Assembly (NCBI GenBank): GCA_021713295.1
Contig: JAKJJU010000024.1
Location: 1 to 45,410 of the forward strand
DNA: 45,410 nt
Source: Thiotrichales bacterium 19S3-11
Lineage (GTDB): Bacteria; Pseudomonadota; Gammaproteobacteria; Francisellales; Francisellaceae
Direction of reading: 5' to 3'
The notes beneath the pieces are model-generated. The model made no database searches. It saw only the letters and a list, made by a program, of their open reading frames with translations, and was not told the DNA's origin. Position numbers and translations under genes: made by a program. This document shows, one piece after another, positions 26,709 through 35,472 of the stretch; positions within the stretch are counted from its first letter, which is position 1, and the number at the start of each line of letters is the position of its first letter.

Positions 26709-28574
26709 ATGCCAAAGTCCCGTGATCAATGGAATTTACCAAATCCAGAAACAATTAAAGATACCGATCAAATTTTAAACATTGCTGCATTTGATCATCT
26801 AAAGCAGTTGGTAGCGTTTATTCCAGATGAATTGAAAAGTAGTGAGATATTAGCAGGTGTTTGTTGTTACTGCTCTGAAGATGCTAGTTATGATCCAAGT
26901 TGTGCTTATGGTAATTTATATAGTCATTTTATTTCATTTATCGAACGTTATATTAGCGTTAATAAAGAGCTTAAGAATGAAATAGATTTAGAAAAAATCG
27001 ATGATTTAGTGGTGGCAATCTTTTGTAACCCTAATCAAGCTTTAGAGTATATTGAAGTAGTTATTGAACCAACGGTTAAAAGGACCCATCAAACTTCAAA
27101 TCAGATTGAACATGTTATTACAAAGCAGTTAACTCCCCAAGGCAATTGCCTAAATACAAATAATCCCACTTATGAGGGGTCATATAAAGGACGAGCAGCT
27201 GCATCATTAGCAGGAACTGTCCCTTACTCAGAATATAAATCAATCTATAACACGAACGTTCCTCAGATACTTCAATATCATTTTAAAGAAGGTAGTAATA
27301 AGCCGATTGAATTACGCATTGGAACACAAGGGCAATATCATTTAGGAACAGATAGAGTTAGTCCTTTGTTTGACTATTTTCTTGAGATACAAAAGAGACG
27401 CTATCCAGAAAAGGAGATAACTCATGTTTATTTTAATAATTTGCGACTAGATGATGCATGCTATGAAGCGCGTTGGGAAAAAGCCTTAGCTGAATCACTT
27501 CATAAGTTGGAGAAAAATCATTCAAATGTTGCCGTTATTAGTATTCCTGCAGATTTTAAAATTAAAGGGCATGAAACAACCAAGAACTTTAAGTCAAAGC
27601 TAATAGATGCGGTTAAAAAAAATAATGAAGGGTTTCGCATTAGTCAGGCGATTAGAGAAAAAGTTTTTAAAGGTGAATCGGGCTATTCAGCAGAGTTTGA
27701 ACAATTTGTGTTAGATCATCTATATGAGCAAACTCTAAGTCAGTTAGGATTATCAACACGTGAGGATCTATCTGATAAAGAACAGCAAGCCGTGTTTAAT
27801 TTTTTCTCTAAGTATATGTTACAGGATTATCTATTAGAGAAGTTAGGCCCAGTCACGTTTAATAATAGTTGTAAAGATGGGATAGATCGTTCCCGTATTA
27901 GTTCATTAATATTAAATTTAATGTGGTCGATTCATCAAGGTGAACCTCTTAGCGAGCAAGAGTTTATAAAAGGGTTACATAGTGCTTCAACCTTAGTTAA
28001 AGGTCGAGGGGTTAATTCGCATAGCCAGAAATTATGGGCAGTAATTGATGTTTATTTAAAAGCAAATCCAGAATTTATCAAAAGCGCTAAAATACCTCAG
28101 TGGCTGGTTGATTGGCGTGATCAAAATGAGCCAGATATAGAGAAAATAAAAAAGAATTTATTAGCGCAGTTAGAGTCAGAGTCTCAAAGCAAAGACCTGA
28201 AAGCGACAATTGATTTATTTGAGCAATTGATGGATTGGGATAACCTTGATAACCCATATAGGGAGTTAGCTCGTCAACAAGGTTGGAGTTATAACGCATA
28301 TGGTTATACAAATAGTATTTATGCTGCTGCAGAATCATTAAAAAATAGTATACTTGAAAAGTCTCAAAAGCAGATAAGCGAAATGACTATAGAATTAAAA
28401 GAGAAAATTTGTAAGGTATCTGAAACACATGCGCATCCTTATCCGTTTTGTCGTTTTGGAGAAACATCACAAGCATCGTCTCCAGTTTATAATCAGCTTA
28501 GATCTGAAGTGGATGAGCATGCGAAACAACAATATCATGAAATGATGTCAACAGTTGATATGGATATATTTTAG
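26709..28574 (+). CDS. Unrecognised 621-aa protein with a CX5R phosphatase-like motif; effector candidate
   Basis: I do not recognise the family. It is soluble, has no signal peptide or membrane segment, and starts at an ATG with AGGGAG 7 nt upstream. The notable feature is CKDGIDR (Cys388-Arg394) inside NNSCKDGIDRSRISSLILNL, a CX5R P-loop followed by a hydrophobic helix. This is the arrangement of cysteine phosphatases of the PTP, PTEN/myotubularin and bacterial SopB types. Upstream are a Cys-rich patch (CCYCSEDASYDPSC), IELRIGTQGQYHLGTDRVSP and a long central helix region. The C-terminus ends METH-rich then acidic (MSTVDMDIF). It stands alone between fadE and ridA. Phosphatase activity and export are inference from one motif and context. 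Confidence 0.5.
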   Translation: MPKSRDQWNLPNPETIKDTDQILNIAAFDHLKQLVAFIPDELKSSEILAGVCCYCSEDASYDPSCAYGNLYSHFISFIERYISVNKELKNEIDLEKIDDLVVAIFCNPNQALEYIEVVIEPTVKRTHQTSNQIEHVITKQLTPQGNCLNTNNPTYEGSYKGRAAASLAGTVPYSEYKSIYNTNVPQILQYHFKEGSNKPIELRIGTQGQYHLGTDRVSPLFDYFLEIQKRRYPEKEITHVYFNNLRLDDACYEARWEKALAESLHKLEKNHSNVAVISIPADFKIKGHETTKNFKSKLIDAVKKNNEGFRISQAIREKVFKGESGYSAEFEQFVLDHLYEQTLSQLGLSTREDLSDKEQQAVFNFFSKYMLQDYLLEKLGPVTFNNSCKDGIDRSRISSLILNLMWSIHQGEPLSEQEFIKGLHSASTLVKGRGVNSHSQKLWAVIDVYLKANPEFIKSAKIPQWLVDWRDQNEPDIEKIKKNLLAQLESESQSKDLKATIDLFEQLMDWDNLDNPYRELARQQGWSYNAYGYTNSIYAAAESLKNSILEKSQKQISEMTIELKEKICKVSETHAHPYPFCRFGETSQASSPVYNQLRSEVDEHAKQQYHEMMSTVDMDIF

Positions 28575-28656
28575 AGATTAAATAGTTAGTGCTTGTTAGT
28601 TACGTTTTGCAATTTATAATGAGGATATGACTTTTTAAAAAGGAAACGATATCATT

Positions 28657-29037
28657 ATGAAAAAAATTATCCATACTGAAGCTGCACCAGAAGCAATTGG
28701 AACTTATTCACAAGCCGTTTTATATGATCAGACCTTATATGTATCAGGGCAAATTGGATTTGATCCTAAAACAATGGAAGTTGTTTCAGATAATTTTATT
28801 GAGCAAGCGCATCAAGTATTTAAAAATTTAGGTGCAGTAGTTGAAGCTGCTGGTGGTGGATATAGTGATTTTGTTAAATTAAGCATTTTTTTAAAGGATT
28901 TATCTAACTTTGCCCAAGTTAATGAGGTAATGGGGCAGTATTTTCAAGCGCCGTATCCAGCAAGAGCAGCGGTTGAAGTGTCACGCTTACCAAAAGATGT
29001 TGCTATTGAAATTGAAGGTATCGCTTATATTGTTTAA
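28657..29037 (+). CDS. ridA: RidA family enamine/imine deaminase
   Basis: A 126-aa trimeric enzyme that hydrolyses reactive 2-aminoacrylate-type enamines and imines released by PLP enzymes. The family pattern is complete: APEAIGTYSQAVLYDQTLYV, SGQIGFDPKT, the helix QAHQVFKNLGAVVEAAGGGY, and YPARAAVEVSRLPKDVAIEI with the substrate-binding Arg at about 105. The length is standard. A good AAGGAAAC Shine-Dalgarno precedes the ATG. It may protect the PLP enzyme Alr encoded elsewhere in this window, but there is no operon link. Confidence 0.95.
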   Translation: MKKIIHTEAAPEAIGTYSQAVLYDQTLYVSGQIGFDPKTMEVVSDNFIEQAHQVFKNLGAVVEAAGGGYSDFVKLSIFLKDLSNFAQVNEVMGQYFQAPYPARAAVEVSRLPKDVAIEIEGIAYIV

Positions 29038-29138
29038 TCGCCTAGATAAAAAATACTAATTTTATCGAGCAAAAAAAACTAAATTGCATTAGAATAATTC
29101 AAATTTTGTATTTGAGTCATTTTAGGAGTCATCATCTC

Positions 29139-29771
29139 ATGTCAGATAAACGTTTGATGATTATTGGTGTTGCTGGAGCTTCTGGTTCTGGCAAAAGTCT
29201 TTTGGCAAATACCATTGTTAATGAATTAGGCTCTGATCGGGTCGTTGTTATTTCTGAAGATCATTATTATAAAAACCGCCTTGATTTAACGCTAGAAGAG
29301 CGTGCTAATATTAATTATGATCATCCCAGTGCCTTTGATCATGAATTAATGAAAACACACTTGAAAATGCTATTAGATGGTCAATCTATTGATGTGCCTA
29401 TTTATGATTATGCTACACACTCTAGAACAGAGGAAGTGATGATGGTTAATCATCAAAAGGATATTATTGTATTAGAGGGTATTTTATTATTTGTTGATGT
29501 TGCATTACGTCAAATGATGGACATTCGAATTTTTATGGATACACCACTAGATATTTGTTTTATTAGGCGACTATTAAGAGATGTTGAAGAACGTGGCCGT
29601 AGTTTAGATAGTGTTGTAAAACAGTATCACCAAACGGTTAGGCCAATGTTCTTGCAGTTTATTGAATCTTCGAAAAAGCATGCTGATATTATTGTGCCGA
29701 ATGGTGGAAAAAACCGTATTGCCATCGATTTGATTCAAGCTAAGTTAAAAGAATTACTTAATCATGATTGA
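29139..29771 (+). CDS. udk: Uridine kinase
   Basis: A 210-aa salvage enzyme phosphorylating uridine and cytidine with ATP or GTP. Walker A is GASGSGKS near the N-terminus (about 13-20), followed by [22 protein letters not shown], the YDYATHSR motif, VLEGILLF and the LID region [13 protein letters not shown]. All are diagnostic of Udk. The frame could open at a TTG at 29106, but the ATG at 29139 has AGGAG about 10 nt upstream and matches the family start. The stop overlaps the convergent tolC stop by 10 bp. Confidence 0.96.
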   Translation: MSDKRLMIIGVAGASGSGKSLLANTIVNELGSDRVVVISEDHYYKNRLDLTLEERANINYDHPSAFDHELMKTHLKMLLDGQSIDVPIYDYATHSRTEEVMMVNHQKDIIVLEGILLFVDVALRQMMDIRIFMDTPLDICFIRRLLRDVEERGRSLDSVVKQYHQTVRPMFLQFIESSKKHADIIVPNGGKNRIAIDLIQAKLKELLNHD

Positions 29772-31198
29772 GTTGTATTAGTTTGAGTGGCATCTTTAGT
29801 TTTGATCGGTTTTGTAACAGTGCTTGAATCTGGCTTATTAGTTGTAGATTGGCTCTTTTTATCTGTGTTAGCTGCTAAACCTAACCATTGATTAATACTA
29901 TATAGATCTTGCGGTGCAAGTGTGCCAGCTTGCTGCTTCAAAGTGAGTATATCGTTGATATAGGCATACTTCGCTTGGGCGTACTCTTGTTGAGCTTGTA
30001 GTAATAGTTGTTGCTGGTTAAGTAAATCAACAATCGTACTAGTACCCACATTATATTGCGCGCGCATGGCCTTTAATGAACTTTCATTGGCAATAACAGC
30101 CTGTCCGTAGGCGCTAACTTGGCTTATATCAGAGATGACAGTAAGATATGCTTGACGGAGTAAGCTTTTCGTATCACGCTGGCTTTGTTGTAGCGTATAT
30201 TCTGAAGATTTTAGCGCGTACTTACTTTGTTTTAGTGTTGCATAGTCACTACCGCCATTAAGTAGGTTTAGTGTGCCAGTTGCAGATAAACTAGCCGTAT
30301 TTGTTGCTTCATCCGGGTTAGTTTGATAGCTGTCAGAGCGACTAGCCGTAGCTGAGCCTGTTACAGATGGCAAAAAGTTAGCCCAAGCTATATCAATACC
30401 TTCTTTCGATACTTCAGTTAAAAATTGGTTAGATATAATGGTTAGATTTTTTTGCATAGCCGTATCAACCCACTTTTGAATATCAGTGGGTTCTGGTTTT
30501 GCAAACGGGAAATTTTCTTTTAGTGGTGTGACATTCTCAATCATAGTGCCTGTAATTTGAGCTAGTGCTTCATAGGAATTTTCTAAATCATTCTTAGCTT
30601 GTACTGTATCAGCAACGGATTGTTCATAATTTGCCTTTGTTGACTGGACATCAGTAATAGCAGCTAAACCAACATCATATTTTTGCTGTGTTTGTTTTAA
30701 TAATTCAGCATTCCATTGTTGGCTGGCTTGGTTATACTCAAGATTATCTTCAGCTTGTAGAATATTAAAATAAGCGCTTGCCACATCTAAAATGAGTGTT
30801 TGCCTAGCGATATCATAGGTAATTGCATCAGCTTTAGCTTGATACTGTGCTTGGGTATAAGTTGACCATAAACCAAAGTCAAATAACACCTGGGTTAGTG
30901 TTGCAGTATTAACATTACTAAAATACCATTCTTTTTGACCAGCGCTGGTTTGGTTTGTGTAATTGTAATTGAATTGGCTTGTTACGCCGACATTGGGTAG
31001 TAATGCGCCCCGAGCAATGGGAACACCTTCGATATTTGCTTTAAACGTTTCAAATGCTGCTTTGTAGGTGGCATTATGTTGACTTGCAATGTTATAGACT
31101 TGCTTTAAGTTGTAGTAAGACGAATCACCATCGGCGTAGCATAAGCCAAATGACAGTACAAGCGAGCTTGTGATTGTTAATAATCGAAATCGCATCAT
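29762..31198 (-). CDS. tolC: TolC-family outer-membrane efflux/secretion channel
   Basis: A 478-aa outer-membrane protein with a signal peptide (about 1-22, LCYA-DG) and two structural repeats rich in long amphipathic helices with Gln/Ala heptads (about 40-215 and 250-430). The [20 protein letters not shown] and [20 protein letters not shown] strands mark the two beta-barrel insertions, and [20 protein letters not shown] and [20 protein letters not shown] are the matching helix turns. It docks with RND, ABC or MFS pumps and type I exporters. The C-terminus has a 40-residue Thr/Ser/Lys-rich tail. AAGGAG lies 6-8 nt before the ATG. It follows the pcm-like gene by 18 bp, a known gammaproteobacterial pairing. 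Confidence 0.93.
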   Translation of the reverse strand: MMRFRLLTITSSLVLSFGLCYADGDSSYYNLKQVYNIASQHNATYKAAFETFKANIEGVPIARGALLPNVGVTSQFNYNYTNQTSAGQKEWYFSNVNTATLTQVLFDFGLWSTYTQAQYQAKADAITYDIARQTLILDVASAYFNILQAEDNLEYNQASQQWNAELLKQTQQKYDVGLAAITDVQSTKANYEQSVADTVQAKNDLENSYEALAQITGTMIENVTPLKENFPFAKPEPTDIQKWVDTAMQKNLTIISNQFLTEVSKEGIDIAWANFLPSVTGSATASRSDSYQTNPDEATNTASLSATGTLNLLNGGSDYATLKQSKYALKSSEYTLQQSQRDTKSLLRQAYLTVISDISQVSAYGQAVIANESSLKAMRAQYNVGTSTIVDLLNQQQLLLQAQQEYAQAKYAYINDILTLKQQAGTLAPQDLYSINQWLGLAANTDKKSQSTTNKPDSSTVTKPIKTKDATQTNTTQS

Positions 31199-31216
31199 TG
31201 AATGCTCCTTAAAAAT

Positions 31217-31876
31217 TTAAAATGTAAACTGCTCGGGTTGTTCAACTGAGTGTAGTGCAGGAGCAACAGTCTCAAATACTTTCTGAGTTTGCAGTTCTGT
31301 TTCACTAACTCGAGTTACTATAGTTGCTTCCATAATTGGAGCCTTATTTTGACCAACGATCACAAAGAGGCGTCCACCAATAGTAAGTTTATCACAAAAA
31401 GATTTTGGTACCTCCGGCATTGAGCCTGTGATAACAATAACATCATAATTTGATTGATCTTCGAAGTTATTAATTGCATCACCAGTTATTAGTTTGACAT
31501 TAAAAACCCCAAGTGATTTTAATTTATATTTTGCTTGAGTGATAAAGGAGTTGTGAATATCAATGCTAACAACAGATGTTGCTAATTTAGCAAGTAATGC
31601 GGTGAAATAACCACTGCCTGTGCCAATTTCAAGCACGGTTTCATTGTTTTGTATATTCAGTAACTCTAGAATTTTAGCTTCAACCATTGGCTTTAGCATA
31701 CATTCATTAAAGTCAAGTGGGATAGTAAAATCGCCATAAGCTGAATCTTTATAACGCTCTGGTACGAATTGATCTCTGGGAAGTTCATAAAAAGCATGTA
31801 AAATACGTTGATCATTAATACCCCAGGTACGTATTTGCTGTTTGATCATATTCATTTTAGCTGTGTTATTACTCAT
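31217..31876 (-). CDS. Protein-L-isoaspartate O-methyltransferase-family protein, divergent
   Basis: A 219-aa SAM-dependent methyltransferase of the PIMT fold. Pre-motif LPRDQFVPERYKDSAYGDF at about 28-46 and SAM motif I VLEIGTGSGYFTALLAKLA at about 79-97 are clear, as are DVIVITGSMPEVP and GGRLFVIVGQ. The catalytic loop that in true Pcm enzymes reads G-Q-T-I-S-Q/x-P is NECMLKP here, so the usual Ser is absent. The tolC-adjacent paralogue found in many gammaproteobacteria differs similarly. It may methylate something other than isoaspartyl residues. It is upstream of tolC in the same transcript. Confidence 0.8.
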   Translation of the reverse strand: MSNNTAKMNMIKQQIRTWGINDQRILHAFYELPRDQFVPERYKDSAYGDFTIPLDFNECMLKPMVEAKILELLNIQNNETVLEIGTGSGYFTALLAKLATSVVSIDIHNSFITQAKYKLKSLGVFNVKLITGDAINNFEDQSNYDVIVITGSMPEVPKSFCDKLTIGGRLFVIVGQNKAPIMEATIVTRVSETELQTQKVFETVAPALHSVEQPEQFTF

Positions 31877-31975
31877 AAGTGGCTCACCAACTCATAAAAT
31901 GTTAGCTTTTTCAATAGCTGAAATTTTAGCATACTCAAATTTATGCGCTATCAAAATTTACACATATCTAGGGAT

Positions 31976-32482
31976 TTATGTGGTTATTTTTCTTAGTTTG
32001 CTAAATTTCTTTTCAGCCAATTTACGCTTAAGTGGTGATAGGTGGTCAAAAAAGGTAATTCCATTTAAATGGTCTGTCTCATGTTGGATACAAATTCCTT
32101 GTAGTCCATCAGCTTCAAGCTCAAACGCTTTACCAGTTTGGTCATAAGCTTTTACTTTTATTTTTTCAGCACGGTCAACTTTAACAAACATTCCTGGAAA
32201 AGATAAACAACCCTCCTCAAATAATACACTACCATGTGTTTCAATAATTTCTGGGTTGATAAAGCACATAGCTTTGGAGCGATCTTCAGATAAATCCATA
32301 ACAAAGATACGGGCATTAATACCTACTTGAGTTGCAGCTAGACCAATCCCTCTTGTGTGGTACATCGTCTCAATCATATTTGCAATCGTGTCAGCATAGT
32401 TTTCAACGTTTTCTAAGTTAACCTCATCGACTTTCTTTTTTAAAAAAGGATTTGGATATTTTAAAACCTCAAGTAGTGCCAT
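31976..32482 (-). CDS. def: Peptide deformylase
   Basis: A 168-aa metalloenzyme removing the N-formyl group from nascent proteins. All three family motifs are intact: GIGLAATQVG (about 46-55), EEGCLSFPG with the metal-binding Cys (about 91-99), and QHETDHLNG with two metal-binding His and the catalytic Glu (about 135-143). Length matches E. coli Def. The fmt gene that usually follows is not next to it; 99 bp downstream is the pcm-like gene, so the pcm-tolC unit may share its transcript. Confidence 0.97.
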   Translation of the reverse strand: MALLEVLKYPNPFLKKKVDEVNLENVENYADTIANMIETMYHTRGIGLAATQVGINARIFVMDLSEDRSKAMCFINPEIIETHGSVLFEEGCLSFPGMFVKVDRAEKIKVKAYDQTGKAFELEADGLQGICIQHETDHLNGITFFDHLSPLKRKLAEKKFSKLRKITT

Positions 32483-32704
32483 GACGCTAATTTACCTTAA
32501 TGCTTAAAATTGCAACCTAATGCAATTAAATATTATTAATTATGTATAAACTCGCCGAATTTTATCATTTCTATCATATAAAGTATAGCCTGGAGGTGGT
32601 TTTGCCCGTTAAAATTATAAGGTTTTATTTAGAAAAAAACATAAAAAAATAACTTAAAAATCTATATATTTGTCTAAACTTAAGTGTAAAGCCTTAATAA
32701 ACTG

Positions 32705-34510
32705 GTGGGTTGTGTGTATATATTTGAGCAGGTATTTATTTATCTTTTAGCTGCGGTAATCGCCGTGCCTTTAGCTAAACGCTTTGGCTTAGGCTCACTA
32801 TTAGGCTATTTAATTGCAGGAATCATTATTGGTCCACTAATTGGTTTTGTTACTGATAACTTAGATGGTGTTAAACACTTCGCAGAATTTGGTGTTATTT
32901 TGATGTTGTTCATCATTGGTCTTGAACTTAAGCCAAGCATGTTATGGCAAATGAGAAAGCAATTAGTTGGTCTAGGGGGCTTACAGATACTCTTATCGAC
33001 GCTTGCATTAGCATTAGTTGCATTATTTTGGGGCTTTCAGTGGAATCAAGCATTAACCATTGGTCTTATTCTGTCATTATCATCAACAGCAATTGTTTTG
33101 CAAATTCTACAAGAAAAAGGTTGGCTTAAAACAAAAGCAGGTCAAAATTCATTGGCTGTTTTACTCAGTCAAGATATTGCCATTATTCCAATTTTTGCAT
33201 TTTTACCTTTATTGGCATTAGGCGATTTTAGTCACCTGGTAAATGGACATCAAACACTTATTAAGTTACCAGGTTGGATGCAAGCAGTACTTATTTTGGG
33301 CGTTATTTTAGGTATCATATTAATTGGTCGATTTTTGATTCGGCCAATTTTTAGATACATTGTTCATTTGCGAATGCTGGAAATATTTACAGCATTCACC
33401 TTGCTATTAGTCGTTGGTATTGCTTTGTTAATGAATACTATTGGATTATCTCCAGCTTTGGGAACATTTTTAGCAGGTGTTGTCCTATCGGATAGTGAAT
33501 ACCGTCATGAAATAGAAAATCAAATTACACCTTTCAAAGGAATGTTAATGGGGCTGTTTTTTATTTCAATTGGAGCAAGTATTAATTTTATGTTGTTGAT
33601 TAACGATTTGTGGACGATCATGATATGGGCGGTAATACTTGTTAGTGTTAAATTTTTAATTCTGGCGTTGCTTGCAAAACTCTTTAGATTAGTAAGTGGT
33701 GATTTTTGGTTGTTTAGTTTGGGATTAGCTCAAGCGGGTGAATTTGGTTTTGTATTATTTGCATTTGCTGATATTTCACATATTTTAGATGATCAAGTTG
33801 CTGATATGTTTGTTTTAGCTGTTACGTTATCAATGATATTAACGCCTTTACTCTTTATTTTATTTGAGCGTATTATACAACCAAAAATTGCCCATAAAAT
33901 ACACCACCATAACTTGGACGCTCATAAAGAATATGCGATCGTTGCTGGGATAGGACGTTTTGGTCAGGTTGTTACACGGCTGCTTAATGGTAATGATTAT
34001 CTAACTTCTGTGGTTGATCATAATGCTGCTTTAATTGAGCAATTCAATAAATACGGTGGGCAAGGTTATTATGGCAGTGCTTTGAGTCTTGAGTTGCTTG
34101 AGCAGGCTGGAATTAAGTCAGCTAAATTATTCGTAGCAGCTATTAATGATCGTCGAGTTCAAGTTGAATTGGTTAAACTAATTAAGCAGCACTACCCATA
34201 TAAGCGTGTGATTGCTAGAGCAATTGATCGCCATCACTTATATGAATTAGAAGAAGCTGGAGCAGATTATATTGTCAGAGAAACCTTTGAAGCAGCAATA
34301 GAAGCGGGTTATCAGTCTTTATTATTTTTGGGTGAAAAATCAGACAGGGCTAAACTAAGGAAAAGTTTATTTAAGGCATATGATTTAAGATTAGTTAATG
34401 AGCTAAAGTTGCGTTGGCGAGAAAAACATAAAGATAAAGAATACGTTGATCCGCAAACCTCGATGCTAAATGAGCTGGAAAGTGTCTTAAAAAAAGAGCT
34501 AAAAAAATAG
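32705..34510 (+). CDS. KefB/KefC-type K+/H+ antiporter (CPA2 family)
   Basis: A 601-aa protein. An N-terminal CPA2 membrane domain (about 1-390, 12-13 helices) carries GLGSLLGYLIAGIIIGP, EFGVILMLFIIGLEL, LSSTAIVLQILQEKG and the ion-binding motif LLSQDIAIIP. A C-terminal cytosolic RCK/TrkA-N domain has the nucleotide-binding GXGXXG as AGIGRFGQVVTRLL. The family couples K+ export to H+ entry; E. coli KefB/KefC are opened by glutathione adducts during electrophile stress. Starts are ambiguous: GTG 32705 or GTG 32714, the second having GGTGG at 5 nt. No kefF/kefG partner is present, but a different flavoprotein lies 122 bp downstream. Confidence 0.9.
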   Translation: MGCVYIFEQVFIYLLAAVIAVPLAKRFGLGSLLGYLIAGIIIGPLIGFVTDNLDGVKHFAEFGVILMLFIIGLELKPSMLWQMRKQLVGLGGLQILLSTLALALVALFWGFQWNQALTIGLILSLSSTAIVLQILQEKGWLKTKAGQNSLAVLLSQDIAIIPIFAFLPLLALGDFSHLVNGHQTLIKLPGWMQAVLILGVILGIILIGRFLIRPIFRYIVHLRMLEIFTAFTLLLVVGIALLMNTIGLSPALGTFLAGVVLSDSEYRHEIENQITPFKGMLMGLFFISIGASINFMLLINDLWTIMIWAVILVSVKFLILALLAKLFRLVSGDFWLFSLGLAQAGEFGFVLFAFADISHILDDQVADMFVLAVTLSMILTPLLFILFERIIQPKIAHKIHHHNLDAHKEYAIVAGIGRFGQVVTRLLNGNDYLTSVVDHNAALIEQFNKYGGQGYYGSALSLELLEQAGIKSAKLFVAAINDRRVQVELVKLIKQHYPYKRVIARAIDRHHLYELEEAGADYIVRETFEAAIEAGYQSLLFLGEKSDRAKLRKSLFKAYDLRLVNELKLRWREKHKDKEYVDPQTSMLNELESVLKKELKK

Positions 34511-34632
34511 CGAAGTTATCAAAGTTCAGTTTTATTCATTGCGAATCAATTAAGTTTAGGTATCATATAAGCACTTTATTTAGTTGATATTTAATGTACT
34601 GATATATAGTCAATCAGTTAGGAATAAGAGTA

Positions 34633-35373
34633 ATGGCAATTAAAACATTTGATTTAGAACTTATTAGCGCTAAGATGATTACTCCTCATGTTAAGCATTT
34701 AGTATTAAAAAGAGCGGATGGTGAGGCATTTGAGTTTACTGCTGGGCAATTTATAACATTTTTATTTGATTGTTCAGAGGCAAAGCCTAAACGAAGAAGT
34801 TATTCGATTGCAACAATTCCAGCAACAGATAATACGAATGAAATTGAAATTGCGATCTCTTATGTTGAAGGTGGTATTGCTACTAGAAATCTGTTTGATA
34901 TGCAACCAGGTGATTGCTTTAGTGCAACTGGACCAGCAGGTAGGCTGGTTTTAAGAGATGAACCTGTGAAGCGCCTTATCCTTGTTGGCACAGGAACAGG
35001 CATTGCTCCTTATCGTGCCATGTTACCTGAATTGGCTGATAAGGTAGAGAAAGAGAATATTCAAGTAGAAGTTTTACTTGGCGTACAGTATCGCAAAGAT
35101 GCGCTCTATAGTGAAGACTTTTTACAATTTTCACAGAGTTATGAGAACATAAATTTTACAGCATGCTTAAGTCGTGAAAAAGAAGATCTAGAGACTCATG
35201 AACATCAAGGCTATGTTCAAAGTCAGTTTGAAATGCTAAATTTAAATCCACAAGAAGATATTATCTACCTTTGTGGTAATCCAAATATGATTGATCAGGC
35301 CTATGAACTTTTAAAAGAAAAGGGCTTTGATATTAAAAATGTACGACGTGAAAAATATATTTCTTCAAATTAA
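34633..35373 (+). CDS. FAD-dependent NAD(P)H reductase (ferredoxin/flavodoxin-NADP reductase-like)
   Basis: A 246-aa flavoprotein of the FNR superfamily. The FAD domain carries RRSYSIAT (about 54-61) and the GGIATRNL turn, and the NAD(P) domain VGTGTGIAPYRAML (about 118-131) and YLCGNPNMIDQAYELL (about 215-230). The C-terminus ends REKYISSN and lacks the terminal aromatic of plant-type FNRs, more like bacterial subclass proteins. It would move electrons from NAD(P)H to ferredoxin, flavodoxin or free flavin; the partner is not shown by the sequence. It lies downstream of the KefC-like gene and upstream of the FimV-like gene in the same orientation. Confidence 0.82.
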   Translation: MAIKTFDLELISAKMITPHVKHLVLKRADGEAFEFTAGQFITFLFDCSEAKPKRRSYSIATIPATDNTNEIEIAISYVEGGIATRNLFDMQPGDCFSATGPAGRLVLRDEPVKRLILVGTGTGIAPYRAMLPELADKVEKENIQVEVLLGVQYRKDALYSEDFLQFSQSYENINFTACLSREKEDLETHEHQGYVQSQFEMLNLNPQEDIIYLCGNPNMIDQAYELLKEKGFDIKNVRREKYISSN

Positions 35374-35472
35374 TGCATTAGCCAGTGGGAAATACCATTA
35401 AGATTTAGTAAACTGGGTAGCTAGAGACTAACTTTTTAAATGGAAAGACTTACTATATAAGGAGTAAGCCCG

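Noticed and set aside
29045-29066. GATAAAA...TTTTATC repeat as a terminator after ridA
   Set aside because: Stem is all A/T except one pair and is followed by GAGCAAAA, not a T run, on the plus strand; not convincing on the other strand either.
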